In this document: positions 1 to 9,168 of the stretch, piece after piece
Layout of the letters: each line of letters opens with the position of its first letter
How positions within the stretch are numbered: the first letter of the stretch is position 1
Assembly (NCBI RefSeq): GCF_001886615.1
Contig: NZ_CP018139.1
Location: 2,790,001-2,854,000, forward strand
Source: Halomonas aestuarii
GTDB taxonomy: Bacteria > Pseudomonadota > Gammaproteobacteria > Pseudomonadales > Halomonadaceae
Direction: 5' to 3'
DNA: 64,000 nucleotides
The notes under the pieces: generated by a model
Seen by the model: only the letters and a program-made list of their open reading frames with translations
Told to the model about the DNA's origin: nothing
The model's database searches: none
Position numbers and translations under genes: made by a program

Positions 1-1018
1 CCAGGTGAATGGCGGCATGGGCGATGGCGCGCTGGCCCTCGTAGTCGCCCAGGCGCAGGTAGGCGTCCCAGGCCGCCATGACCAGCGGCAGGGCACGCGG
101 GTCGGCGTTGCCCACATCTTCCGAGGCGATGGCGGTGAGGCGGCGTATCACATCCAGCGGATCACCGCCGCCCTGCATGAATCGCGCGATGTAGAGGAGG
201 GCGGCATCGGGGCGCGAGGAGCGGACCGACTTGTGGATCGCCGAGAGCAGGTCGTAGTAGTGGTCGCCTTGCTTGTCGAAGGCACTGGCCTGGTGGCCGA
301 TCACGTCCTCCAGCGCCTCCCGGGGCAGGCGTTCACCGTCGCCCTCGGCCACCACCGTGAATTCGCAGGCGGTCTCCAGCAGGCCCAGTGCCCGGCGGGC
401 ATCGCCGGCGGCGGCCCGGGCCAGCAGGGTCAGCACCTCGTCGTCCACCTGGATGCGTCGGGCGCCTAGGCCGCGCTCGTCGTCGGCCAGGGCCCGCTGC
501 ATGACCTCCACGAGTTCCGCCTCGGTCAGCGACTTGAGGACGTGGACGCGTGCCCGGGAGAGCAGCGCCGAGTTGACCTCGAAGGAGGGGTTCTCCGTGG
601 TGGCGCCGATCAGCGTGAGCAGACCCGACTCCACATGGGGCAGCAGGGCGTCCTGCTGGCTCTTGTTGAGACGATGGATCTCGTCGAGGAACAGCAGGGT
701 GGGACGCTCCCTGGCCTGCATGTCGCGGGCGCGATCGACCGCGGCGCGGATCTCCTTGACCCCCGCCATCACCGCCGAGAGGTGCTCCAGGTGAGCGCCG
801 GAGACCTCGGCGAGGATCTCGGCCAGGGTGGTCTTGCCCGTGCCGGGCGGCCCCCAGAGGATCATTGAGCGCACCACGCCGCTCTCGGCCATGCGGGCCA
901 GTGGCTTGCCGGGTCCCACCAGCGCCTGCTGGCCCACGTAGTCCTCGAGCCGTCGCGGGCGCATGCGGAAGGCCAGCGGGGCCGCATCGTCTGGCGCATG
1001 GCGCTGGAAGAGATCCAT
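1..1018 (-). CDS. rarA: Replication-associated recombination protein A, AAA+ ATPase (3' end outside window)
   Basis: RarA/MgsA/WRNIP1-family AAA+ ATPase that acts at stalled replication forks together with SSB and RecA. The visible 339 residues begin MDLFQRHAPDD and show Walker A GPPGTGKT at about residues 56-63, Walker B LLFLDEIH at about 108-115 and the sensor-1 sequence GATTENPSF, in the order expected of this clamp-loader-like family. Family members are about 440-450 residues, so roughly 100 C-terminal residues lie beyond the left edge. The ATG at 1018 is the first methionine of the conserved N-terminus. The gene is divergent from the hemerythrin-like gene. Identification is secure; truncation is only a window effect. 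Confidence 0.93.
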   Translation of the reverse strand, partial: MDLFQRHAPDDAAPLAFRMRPRRLEDYVGQQALVGPGKPLARMAESGVVRSMILWGPPGTGKTTLAEILAEVSGAHLEHLSAVMAGVKEIRAAVDRARDMQARERPTLLFLDEIHRLNKSQQDALLPHVESGLLTLIGATTENPSFEVNSALLSRARVHVLKSLTEAELVEVMQRALADDERGLGARRIQVDDEVLTLLARAAAGDARRALGLLETACEFTVVAEGDGERLPREALEDVIGHQASAFDKQGDHYYDLLSAIHKSVRSSRPDAALLYIARFMQGGGDPLDVIRRLTAIASEDVGNADPRALPLVMAAWDAYLRLGDYEGQRAIAHAAIHL

Positions 1019-1207
1019 GTCTGACTCCTTGGCAGGTGGCTGCTAGAGTGGTTGTGTCGTCGCAGGCAATACGACCTTGGGTGACAGGCAAGATTCGCCG
1101 GTGAGGGCTAGCTTGAGTCAGGTTGCCCTTGCCAGGGGCAGTCCCTCTCGGTGAACCTGACGTGCCGAGGCGAATCCAATCTTGATAGCCTTCTGTCCCA
1201 TATCACC

Positions 1208-1777
1208 ATGCAGGAGACCGATGCCATGCCCATGCTCAAACAGTTGCGTCAGGATCATGCCAACATGGCGCGCATGTTGCACGTCCTGCAGCTCAAGCAG
1301 AAGACCCTGGCCGAAGGAGCGCGCCCCAACTTCCAGCTGGTCAGGGAGGTCGTGGACTACATCCTCGACTACCAGGAAGGCTTTACCCAGCCTCTCGAGA
1401 AGGTCTGCACCGAGCGCCTCAAGGAACTGGACCCGTCGAGCGTCGAGGTGACCGAGCGACTGGCAAAGGACTATCGTTCCCTGAAGGCCCGGCTCAAGCG
1501 GCTCTCCAACGACCTCGACATGATCCTCATGGACTCGGTCGTGCCCATGGACAAGTTCTCCGACGATCTCAATTCCTACCTGGAGAGCCACCGCGCCTAC
1601 CTGACAGATGAACGTGAGCTGCTGTTCCCGCTGATCCGCGAGAACTTCAGCGACGAGGACTTCAAGGCGCTGCAAGATGCCCTGCCGGAAGGCGCCCAGG
1701 ATCAAATCGCCCGCCTTCAGGAGGCCTACCCCGAGCTCTATCACGAGCTGCGGGACGCCCCCGTGCCGGAGACCTGA
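1208..1777 (+). CDS. Hemerythrin-like HHE-domain protein with degenerate metal ligands
   Basis: About 189 residues, all helical in appearance, with the layout of bacterial hemerythrin HHE-domain proteins: a first helix containing QLRQDHANMARML, a second around YILDYQEGF, a third containing the RLAKDYRSL stretch and a fourth with ESHRAYLTDERELLFP. In canonical members the second helix carries an HHPxE motif and the third an EH; here the matching stretches read TQPLE and DY. Only the first-helix histidine and part of the fourth-helix set remain, so diiron and O2 binding look doubtful. The ATG at 1208 (MQETDAMPM) and the one at 1226 are both possible starts; no strong ribosome site separates them. 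Function unknown; a sensor or structural role is possible. Confidence 0.7.
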   Translation: MQETDAMPMLKQLRQDHANMARMLHVLQLKQKTLAEGARPNFQLVREVVDYILDYQEGFTQPLEKVCTERLKELDPSSVEVTERLAKDYRSLKARLKRLSNDLDMILMDSVVPMDKFSDDLNSYLESHRAYLTDERELLFPLIRENFSDEDFKALQDALPEGAQDQIARLQEAYPELYHELRDAPVPET

Positions 1778-1943
1778 TCCCGGCGCATTCTCGGGGCAAC
1801 GGCATTTCGGCTCGGCCCCGACTCTGGGGTAGAATGGCCGCCTTCGTCCGCGGCCGACCCCCAGCCATGTTCCTGACGTTCGTTCCATCCCCGCCGTTGA
1901 ACCGTCCCGCGCTCCCGGCCCCCCTGCAGGGGGAAGGCGCCTG

Positions 1944-2735
1944 ATGGCGGGTCCGATCCTGGTCTTCGATTCCGGTGTGGGCGGGCTGTCGGTGGTGCAG
2001 GCCCTGCGTCGACGGCTGCCCGAGGCGGCCCTGTCCTATGCCTGCGACAATGCCATGCTGCCCTATGGTCGACGCGAGGATGCCTGGCTGGTGCAGCGGA
2101 TCCAGGCCGTCTGCCAGGCCGCGGTCGCGGCCAGCAACTGCCGCGCGCTGGTGGTGGCCTGCAACACGGCCAGCACCCTGGCCCTCGATGCCCTGCGCGA
2201 GTGCCTGACCATTCCCGTGATCGGTACCGTGCCGGCCATCAAGCCCGCCGCGGCCGCGAGCAGGACGCGTCATATCGGTCTCCTGGCCACCAGCGCCACC
2301 GTGTCGCGCCCCTATACCCTGCAGCTGATCCATGACTTCGCGGCCGACTGTCGCGTCACCCGGGTGGCCGCCGATGACCTGGTGGGTGAGGCGGAGCGCC
2401 TGGTGACCGGAGAGTCCCCGGACCGCGAGGTGATCCGCCGCGCCCTGGCGCCCCTCTGGGCCGGCTCGACAGCGGATCTCCCCGACCTGGATACCGTCGT
2501 GCTGGGCTGCACCCATTTTCCGTTGTTGCGCCGCTGGCTCGCCGAGGCGGCCCCTCGCGAGGTGGCCTGGATCGATTCCGGCGAGGCCATCGCCCGTCGG
2601 GTGGCCCAGGTGGTGGCAGTGCCCGCCACCCGGCAGGGACCAGAACCGAGCTTCATCACGGCACCCGACGAGCGCCTAGGCAGGGGGCTTTCCGCCTTCG
2701 GCTTCGCCGCCCCGCGGCACCTGCAGCCGGCCTGA
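1944..2735 (+). CDS. murI: Glutamate racemase
   Basis: Converts L-glutamate to D-glutamate for peptidoglycan precursor synthesis in the cytoplasm. The 263-residue protein has the family signature FDSGVGG at residues 8-14, with the catalytic pair of cysteines in ACNTAST (C73) and GCTHFPL (C189, followed by H191), and the conserved YGRR segment near residue 41. The length matches the 260-285 residues usual for MurI. It lies between the hemerythrin-like gene and trmA on the same strand. The start ATG follows an AGGGGGAAGG stretch that can serve as ribosome-binding site. Confidence 0.95.
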   Translation: MAGPILVFDSGVGGLSVVQALRRRLPEAALSYACDNAMLPYGRREDAWLVQRIQAVCQAAVAASNCRALVVACNTASTLALDALRECLTIPVIGTVPAIKPAAAASRTRHIGLLATSATVSRPYTLQLIHDFAADCRVTRVAADDLVGEAERLVTGESPDREVIRRALAPLWAGSTADLPDLDTVVLGCTHFPLLRRWLAEAAPREVAWIDSGEAIARRVAQVVAVPATRQGPEPSFITAPDERLGRGLSAFGFAAPRHLQPA

Positions 2736-2818
2736 GCCGCCCGCGTACCGCGTTGCTCTTTTTTCCCTGTTCACTATTCACCTTCACCTCAATACCCACC
2801 TTCACCACAGGAGCCGCC

Positions 2819-3925
2819 GTGGCCATTCCCGTCGTCGACCCCGCCCGCTATGACCAGCAGCTCGAGGCCAAGCGCGAGCGTATCACCCGCGACTTCGAGC
2901 GCTTCGCGCCGCCCCCGCTGGAGGTCTTCCCCTCGCCGCCGAGCCACTACCGCCAGCGCTGCGAGTTCCGCCTGTGGCACGAGGGGGACGACCTCTTCTA
3001 TGCCATGTTCGAGGTGGATCCCGAGGATCCGAAGAAGAAGACCGTGGTCCGGCTGGATGACTACCCGGTGGCCAGCCGACAGATCAACGACCTCATGCCA
3101 CGCCTGCTCGAGGCGATCCGCGACAACGACCTGCTGCGCCGCCGCCTCTTCCAGGTCGAGTTCCTCACCACCCTCTCCGGCGAGGCCCTGGTGACGCTGA
3201 TCTACCATCGCCGTCTCGATGAGGCCTGGGAAGCCGAGGCCCGTGCCCTGCAGCAGGCGCTGGGCATCATGATCATCGGCCGCGCCCGCAAGCAGCGCCT
3301 GGTGCTGGAGCGGGACCACGTCTGGGAGCGCCTGGCGGTGGACGGTGAGGCCCTGGTCTACCAGCAAGTGGAGAACAGCTTCACCCAGCCCAATGCCGAG
3401 ATCTGCCGCTCGATGCTCTCCTGGGCGCGGGACGTCACCCGGGACAGCCAGGACGGCGACCTGGTTGAGCTCTACTGCGGCAACGGCAACTTCACAGTGG
3501 CGCTGGCCGGGAACTTCCGCCGGGTGCTGGCCACCGAGATCTCGCGCACCTCGGTGGCCAGTGCGCGGGTCAACCTGGAGGCCAACGGCATCGAGAATGC
3601 CGAGGTAGGGCGCATGTCCGCCGAGGAGTTCTCCCAGGCCCTGAGGGGAGAGAAGGGCGGCCGCCGCGTGGCCGAGATGGCCCTCGACGACTACGCCTTC
3701 TCCACGGTGCTGGTGGACCCGCCGCGGGCGGGGCTCGACGACGAGAGTTGTCATCAACTCAGCGACTATGCGCGCATCGTCTATATTTCATGCAACCCCG
3801 AGACCCTGGCCGGAAATCTCGAGACGCTGACCCGTACCCACGAGATCCGGCGTCTTGCGCTCTTCGACCAGTTTCCCTGGACCCACCACTGCGAATGTGG
3901 GGTCCTGCTGGTGCGACGTGCCTGA
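2819..3925 (+). CDS. trmA: tRNA (uracil-5-)-methyltransferase
   Basis: Makes m5U54 in the T-loop of all tRNAs using S-adenosylmethionine. The coding frame opens further upstream, but the GTG at 2819 is the likely start because AGGAG at 2809-2813 lies 5 bases before it and the resulting MAIPVVDPARYDQQL start and 368-residue length match Escherichia coli TrmA (366). Catalytic features are visible: the SAM motif ELYCGNGNFT, DPPRAGLD, the nucleophile cysteine in ISCNPETL (about C325) and the glutamate in HHCECG (about E359). Downstream there is a 190-bp gap before the glutamate dehydrogenase. Confidence 0.93.
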   Translation: MAIPVVDPARYDQQLEAKRERITRDFERFAPPPLEVFPSPPSHYRQRCEFRLWHEGDDLFYAMFEVDPEDPKKKTVVRLDDYPVASRQINDLMPRLLEAIRDNDLLRRRLFQVEFLTTLSGEALVTLIYHRRLDEAWEAEARALQQALGIMIIGRARKQRLVLERDHVWERLAVDGEALVYQQVENSFTQPNAEICRSMLSWARDVTRDSQDGDLVELYCGNGNFTVALAGNFRRVLATEISRTSVASARVNLEANGIENAEVGRMSAEEFSQALRGEKGGRRVAEMALDDYAFSTVLVDPPRAGLDDESCHQLSDYARIVYISCNPETLAGNLETLTRTHEIRRLALFDQFPWTHHCECGVLLVRRA

Positions 3926-4115
3926 TGCGACCTTGGATGAGACGGCGTGCCGGTTGTCAAGCGGGGATGCGCAACCGACATGCTCCATGAGCGAAAAGGC
4001 ATGCAGTTGGGGGCGGCTCGGGAAGTGACGTAAGCTGGATGGCGATGCGGCCAGGAGGCCGCCACGTCAAGTTCTCCCGGCCGCTTCAGGCGGCCGCAGG
4101 CAGCCGAGGTGATGG

Positions 4116-7100
4116 ATGCAACATGTCGCACACGAGGAGACCCGCCAGGATCTGCTCAAGCAACTCGATGAGCGGCTGAAAGGCCGTCTGGACGAGGACA
4201 AGGCCGCCGAGGTGTATGCCTTCGCCCGCCACTTCTATGCCACGATACCGCTCGACGACCTGGCCGATCGCCGTCTCGACGACATCTATGGCGCCACCCT
4301 CTCCGTGTGGCACTTCCTCCAGCAGTTCGATTCCGAAGACCCCAAGGTGCGGGTCTTCAATCCCGACTTCGAACAGCACGGCTGGCAGTCCACCCATACC
4401 TTCATCGCCGTGCTGCACGAGGACATGCCCTTTCTGGTCGACTCGGTGCGCATCGAGTTGAACCGTCGCGGCATGACCGTGCATGCCATCCACAACGCCG
4501 TGCTGGCCACGCAGCGCGATGACCAGCATCGCCTGCAGCGGGTCACCCCGACCCAGCAGGCCGATGCCCCGGAGAATCGCGAGTCGTTGATCGCCATCGA
4601 GGTGGATCGCCACTCCGACCCGGCGGTGCTGGAGGACATCGAGACCAGCCTGCAGGAAGTGCTGCGTGACGTGCGCACCGCGGTGGCCGACTTCGAGCCG
4701 ATGCGCGACCAGGCCCGTGCGGCCCTGGCCGAGCTCAAGGCCTCCCGACCCGAGCAGGTCGGCGCCGAGGACCATGAGGAAGCCATGGCCTTCGTCGAGT
4801 GGCTGCTCCACGACAACTTCACCTTCCTCGGCTATGACGAATACGCCGTCCATGAGGACCAGGGGCGTCAGCGCCTGGACCGCGTCAAGCAGAGCGAGCT
4901 GGGGGTCTTCCGCCTCGACCAGCCCCGCTACCAGGAGCGCATCCGCACCGACCAGGGCGTCGAAGGCGACCGCTTCGTGCTGGTGCCCCAGCTGCTGTCG
5001 TTCGCCAAGAGCGCCCATCACGCCAGGATCCACCGTCCCACCTATCCCGACTACATCTCCATCGACCGCTACGACGATCAGGGACGGGTGGTCGGCGAGC
5101 GTCGCTTCCTGGGCCTGTTCACGGCGACGGTCTACAACGAGTCGCCGCGCAACGTGCCGATCCTGCGCCGCAAGCTCAAGACGGTGATGGCCAGTTCTGG
5201 CTTCAATCCCAAGGGCCACAACGGCAAGCACCTGCTGCACATCCTCGAGGTCTATCCCCGCGACGACCTGTTCCAGATCGACCCCGACGAGCTGACCCAG
5301 ACGGCGCTGGGCATCCTCGACATGCGCGAGCGGCGTCGGGTGCGGCTGTTCATCCGCGAGGACCGCTCCGGCCGGTTCTACTCCTGCCTGGCCTTCGTGC
5401 CGCGCGATGTCTTCTCCACCGAGCTGCGCCTGCGCGTCCAGGACATGCTGTGCGAGGAGCTCGACGCCACCTTCGGCGACTTCAATACCTACCTCTCCGA
5501 GTCGGTGCTGGCGCGCATCCAGTTCATCCTGCGCTTCAAGGGCGACCGGCCGGTGGAGTATGACCTTCGCCGCCTGGAGGCCAAGCTGGCGACCTTGGCC
5601 CGCAACTGGCGCGATGACCTCCAGGGAGCGGCCATCGAGGGGTTCGGCGAGGAGCAGGCCAACCTGCTGATGGATCGCTTCCGCGATGCCTTCCCGGCCA
5701 GCTACCGGGACGACTTCTCGGCGCGCACCGCCGTCTACGACCTGCAGCACATCAGCGAGCTGGACGGCGGTGACCCGCTGGCCATCTCCCTCTACCGCCT
5801 GGTGGAGGAGGAGGGGAGCGGCGTCAACCTCAAGCTCTTCCACCGTGACCGCCCCATCCCGCTCTCCGACGTGCTGCCGATGATGGAGAACCTGGGGCTG
5901 CGCGTGATCGGCGAGCGTCCCTACGAGGTGCTGGCCCGTGATGGCAGCTACTGGATCCACGACTTCGACCTCGAGCACCACACCAGCACCGAGGTCAACC
6001 TCCAGGAGATGCGCGACACCTTCGTCGAGGCCTTCCAGCGCATCTGGGGCGGCAAGGCGGACAACGATGCCTTCAACCGCCTGATCATCGGCGCCAACCT
6101 GGACTGGCGCGAGGTGGCCATGCTCAGGGGGTATGCCCGCTACCTGAAACAGATCCGCTTCGGCGTCTCCCAGGACTACATGGCCGCCACCCTGGTCAAC
6201 CATCCGGAGATCACCCGCGAGCTGGTGACGCTGTTCGAGCTGCGCTTCGATCCGAGCGAGCGACCGCCGGAGGGGGAGGCCGAGGCCTGCTCGGCGCGCA
6301 TCCTGCAACTGCTCGACAATGTCGCCAGCCTCAACGATGACCAGCTGCTGCGCCGCTACATGGAGATGATCCAGGCGACCCAGCGCACCAACTACTACCA
6401 GAAGGGGCCCGATGGCCATCACAAGGACTACATGTCCTTCAAGATGGAGCCCTCCCGGATCACCGGCATTCCCAAGCCGCGGCCGGCCCATGAGATCTTC
6501 GTCTGCTCGCCGCAGGTCGAGGGCGTTCACCTGCGCGGTGGCAAGGTGGCGCGCGGCGGACTGCGCTGGTCCGACCGTTTCGAGGACTACCGCACCGAGG
6601 TCCTGGGGCTGGTCAAGGCCCAGCAGGTCAAGAACGCGGTGATCGTGCCGGTGGGCGCCAAGGGCGGCTTCGTCTGCAAGCGGCTGCCCGAGGGCGGCGA
6701 CCGCGATGCCATCCAGCAGGAGGGCATCGCCTGCTACAAGACCTTCATCCGTGCCCTGCTCGACGTCACCGATAACCGGGTGGGCGGCGAGATCGTGCCC
6801 CCCCCGGACCTGGTGCGCCACGACGATGACGACGCCTACCTGGTGGTGGCCGCGGACAAGGGCACCGCGACCTTCTCCGACATCGCCAACGAGATCTCGG
6901 CCGAGTATGGCCACTGGCTGGGGGATGCCTTCGCCTCGGGCGGCGCCAACGGCTACGACCACAAGAAGATGGGCATCACCGCCAAGGGGGCCTGGGAGTC
7001 GGTCAAGCGCCATTTCCGCGGCCTGGGCCTGAACACCCAGGAGGACGAGTTCACGGTGGTCGGCATCGGCGACATGGCGGGCGATGTCTTCGGCAACGGC

Positions 7101-8960
7101 ATGCTGCTCTCCGACAAGATTCGCCTGGTGGGGGCCTTCAACCACCTGCATATCTTCATCGACCCGACCCCGGACGTGGCGGCGAGCTTCGCCGAGCGCC
7201 AGCGCCTGTTCGACCTGCCGCGCTCCAGCTGGCAGGACTACAATGCCGAGCTGATCTCCGAGGGGGGCGGCATCTTCAGTCGTGCCGCCAAGACCATTCC
7301 CATCTCCCGTCAGATGAAGACGCTGTTCGGCATAAGGGAGGACAAGCTCTCGCCCAACGAGCTGATCCGCGCCATGCTCAAGTCGCACTTCGACCTGCTG
7401 TGGAACGGCGGTATCGGCACCTACGTGAAGTGCAGCGAGGAGACCGATGCCCAGGTGGGCGACAAGGCCAACGATGGCCTGCGCATCGATGGCCGCGAGC
7501 TGCAGTGCCGGGTCGTCGGCGAGGGCGGCAACCTGGGGCTCACCCAGCGCGGGCGCATGGAAGCGGCCGCCCGCGGCGTCCGGGTCAACACCGACTTCAT
7601 CGACAATGCCGGCGGGGTCAACTGCTCCGACCATGAGGTCAATATCAAGATCCTCATCGACGAAGTGGTCAAGCGCGGCGACATGACCGAGAAGCAGCGC
7701 AACAAGCTGCTGGCCGACATGACCGGCGAGGTCTCGGACCTGGTGCTGCTCGACAACTACCGCCAGACCCAGGCGCTGGACCTCGCCGAGCGCCTGTCCC
7801 GGCAAGGCATCGGCCCCTTCCGGCGCTTCATCAGCGAGCTCGAGGCGGCCGGCCAGATCGACCGCGAACTTGAGTTCCTGCCCGATGACGAGCTGCTCCA
7901 GGAGCGGGCCGCCAACGAGCAGGGGATGCTGCTGCCGGAGCTCTCGGTGCTGATCTCCTACGCCAAGAGCGTGCTCAAGGGCGACCTGATCCACTCGGAT
8001 GTCCCGGACGACCCGACCATCGTCAAGTTCGTCGAGCGGATCTTCCCGAAGGTGCTGGTCGAACGCTACAAGGACGAGATGTACGACCACCGGCTGAAGC
8101 GCGAGATCGTGGCCACCCAGGTGGCCAACGACCTGGTCGATCACATGGGGATCGTGTTCGTGCGCCGGCTGATCGATTCCACCGGAGCCGACCGATCCTC
8201 GATCGCCCGCGCGTACGTGGTGGCCCGCGACAGCTTCCAGCTGCCGCGCCTGTGGGAGCAGATCGAGGCGCTGGACAACAAGGTGCCGAGTGCCGTGCAG
8301 TACGACATGATGCTCGACCTGATGCGCATGCTGCGGCGTGCCACCCGCTGGTTCCTGCGCAACCGCACCGGCATGAGCACCCAGGAGGCCATCGACTTCT
8401 TCTCGCCGCGCCTGACGCAGCTGCAGGAGAACATCGGCAAGCGCCTGCGAGGCGAGGAGCAGGAGGCCTGGGCGGCCCGCCGTCAGTCGCTGGTGGAGGC
8501 GGGGGTGCCCGAGTCCCTGGCCTCTACCGTAGCGGCCGCCAACAGCCTCTATGCGGCCCTGGGCATCATCCAGGCGGCGCGCCAGACCAACGAGAAGCCC
8601 CAGCGCGTGGCCGAGATCTTCTACGAGATCGGCGATCGGCTCGAGCTGCCGTGGATGGCCCAGCGGATCACCGAGCTCAAGGTGCGCGACAGCTGGCAGG
8701 CCCAGGCCCGGGAGACCTTCCGTGACGACATCGATCGCCAGCAGCTGGCGCTGACCATCAGCGTGCTGGGCATGGATGAAGGCTCCAGGGATTCCACCGA
8801 GCGGGTCGAGCAGTGGCTCTCGCTGCACCAGGGCATGCACCGGCGCTGGTGTCGCCTGCTCGAGGAGGTGAGCAGCGGCGCCCACGGGGGCTTCCCCCTC
8901 TTCGCGGTGGCGGTGCGTGAACTGGTCGATCTGGCCGAGAGCAACCGCGGGGCCGCCTGA
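4116..8960 (+). CDS. NAD-specific glutamate dehydrogenase, large (L-GDH180) type
   Basis: A 1614-residue enzyme of the very large bacterial NAD-glutamate dehydrogenase class (PF05088), which oxidatively deaminates glutamate to 2-oxoglutarate and ammonia for amino-acid catabolism. The long N-terminal half contains the ACT-like regulatory modules typical of the class; the catalytic core starts near residue 800 with KVARGGLRWSDRFEDYRTEV, followed by PVGAKGGF near 845 and the nucleotide-binding segment with GIGDMAGDVFGNGML. The length equals that of Pseudomonas and Halomonas homologues. It stands alone and is followed 35 bp later by a strong hairpin terminator. It may feed on amino nitrogen released by the oxidase clusters further right (inference). 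Confidence 0.94.
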   Translation: MQHVAHEETRQDLLKQLDERLKGRLDEDKAAEVYAFARHFYATIPLDDLADRRLDDIYGATLSVWHFLQQFDSEDPKVRVFNPDFEQHGWQSTHTFIAVLHEDMPFLVDSVRIELNRRGMTVHAIHNAVLATQRDDQHRLQRVTPTQQADAPENRESLIAIEVDRHSDPAVLEDIETSLQEVLRDVRTAVADFEPMRDQARAALAELKASRPEQVGAEDHEEAMAFVEWLLHDNFTFLGYDEYAVHEDQGRQRLDRVKQSELGVFRLDQPRYQERIRTDQGVEGDRFVLVPQLLSFAKSAHHARIHRPTYPDYISIDRYDDQGRVVGERRFLGLFTATVYNESPRNVPILRRKLKTVMASSGFNPKGHNGKHLLHILEVYPRDDLFQIDPDELTQTALGILDMRERRRVRLFIREDRSGRFYSCLAFVPRDVFSTELRLRVQDMLCEELDATFGDFNTYLSESVLARIQFILRFKGDRPVEYDLRRLEAKLATLARNWRDDLQGAAIEGFGEEQANLLMDRFRDAFPASYRDDFSARTAVYDLQHISELDGGDPLAISLYRLVEEEGSGVNLKLFHRDRPIPLSDVLPMMENLGLRVIGERPYEVLARDGSYWIHDFDLEHHTSTEVNLQEMRDTFVEAFQRIWGGKADNDAFNRLIIGANLDWREVAMLRGYARYLKQIRFGVSQDYMAATLVNHPEITRELVTLFELRFDPSERPPEGEAEACSARILQLLDNVASLNDDQLLRRYMEMIQATQRTNYYQKGPDGHHKDYMSFKMEPSRITGIPKPRPAHEIFVCSPQVEGVHLRGGKVARGGLRWSDRFEDYRTEVLGLVKAQQVKNAVIVPVGAKGGFVCKRLPEGGDRDAIQQEGIACYKTFIRALLDVTDNRVGGEIVPPPDLVRHDDDDAYLVVAADKGTATFSDIANEISAEYGHWLGDAFASGGANGYDHKKMGITAKGAWESVKRHFRGLGLNTQEDEFTVVGIGDMAGDVFGNGMLLSDKIRLVGAFNHLHIFIDPTPDVAASFAERQRLFDLPRSSWQDYNAELISEGGGIFSRAAKTIPISRQMKTLFGIREDKLSPNELIRAMLKSHFDLLWNGGIGTYVKCSEETDAQVGDKANDGLRIDGRELQCRVVGEGGNLGLTQRGRMEAAARGVRVNTDFIDNAGGVNCSDHEVNIKILIDEVVKRGDMTEKQRNKLLADMTGEVSDLVLLDNYRQTQALDLAERLSRQGIGPFRRFISELEAAGQIDRELEFLPDDELLQERAANEQGMLLPELSVLISYAKSVLKGDLIHSDVPDDPTIVKFVERIFPKVLVERYKDEMYDHRLKREIVATQVANDLVDHMGIVFVRRLIDSTGADRSSIARAYVVARDSFQLPRLWEQIEALDNKVPSAVQYDMMLDLMRMLRRATRWFLRNRTGMSTQEAIDFFSPRLTQLQENIGKRLRGEEQEAWAARRQSLVEAGVPESLASTVAAANSLYAALGIIQAARQTNEKPQRVAEIFYEIGDRLELPWMAQRITELKVRDSWQAQARETFRDDIDRQQLALTISVLGMDEGSRDSTERVEQWLSLHQGMHRRWCRLLEEVSSGAHGGFPLFAVAVRELVDLAESNRGAA

Positions 8961-8994
8961 CGGTTCCAGCCCCAGGGTTTCCGCCCCCGAAGAG

Positions 8995-9023
8995 ACGAAA
9001 CCCCGCCAGCGGCGGGGTTTCGT
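8995..9023 (+). terminator. Rho-independent terminator after the glutamate dehydrogenase gene
   Basis: Perfect 13-bp inverted repeat ACGAAACCCCGCC / GGCGGGGTTTCGT with a 3-base loop, 35 bases after the stop codon. There is little downstream T tract, but the stem itself ends in GTTTCGT. Confidence 0.8.
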
Positions 9024-9042
9024 GCGTCAGGAGGTCCTGTCT

Positions 9043-9146
9043 CAGGCCCTTTTGTCAGGCCCTTTTTTCAGGCCCTTTTGTCAGGCCCTTTTTTCAGGCC
9101 CTTTTGTCAGGCCCTTTTGTCAGGCCCTGTTTTCAGGCCCGGTCAT
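9043..9146. repeat. Eight tandem copies of a 13-bp unit CAGGCCCTTTTGT
   Basis: Units begin at 9043, 9056, 9069, 9082, 9095, 9108, 9121 and 9134. Units 1, 3, 5 and 6 are identical (CAGGCCCTTTTGT), 2 and 4 read CAGGCCCTTTTTT, 7 reads CAGGCCCTGTTTT and 8 degenerates to CAGGCCCGGTCAT. The array fills the gap between the convergent glutamate dehydrogenase and mgtE genes, just after the hairpin terminator. No coding function is apparent. Confidence 0.95.
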
Positions 9147-9168
9147 CAGGGCATGTCCTCCGGTCATG

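Noticed and set aside
4086..8885. A 1599-codon open frame antisense to the glutamate dehydrogenase
   Set aside because: It is a codon-bias mirror of the GC-rich dehydrogenase gene, with low-complexity composition and no family features.
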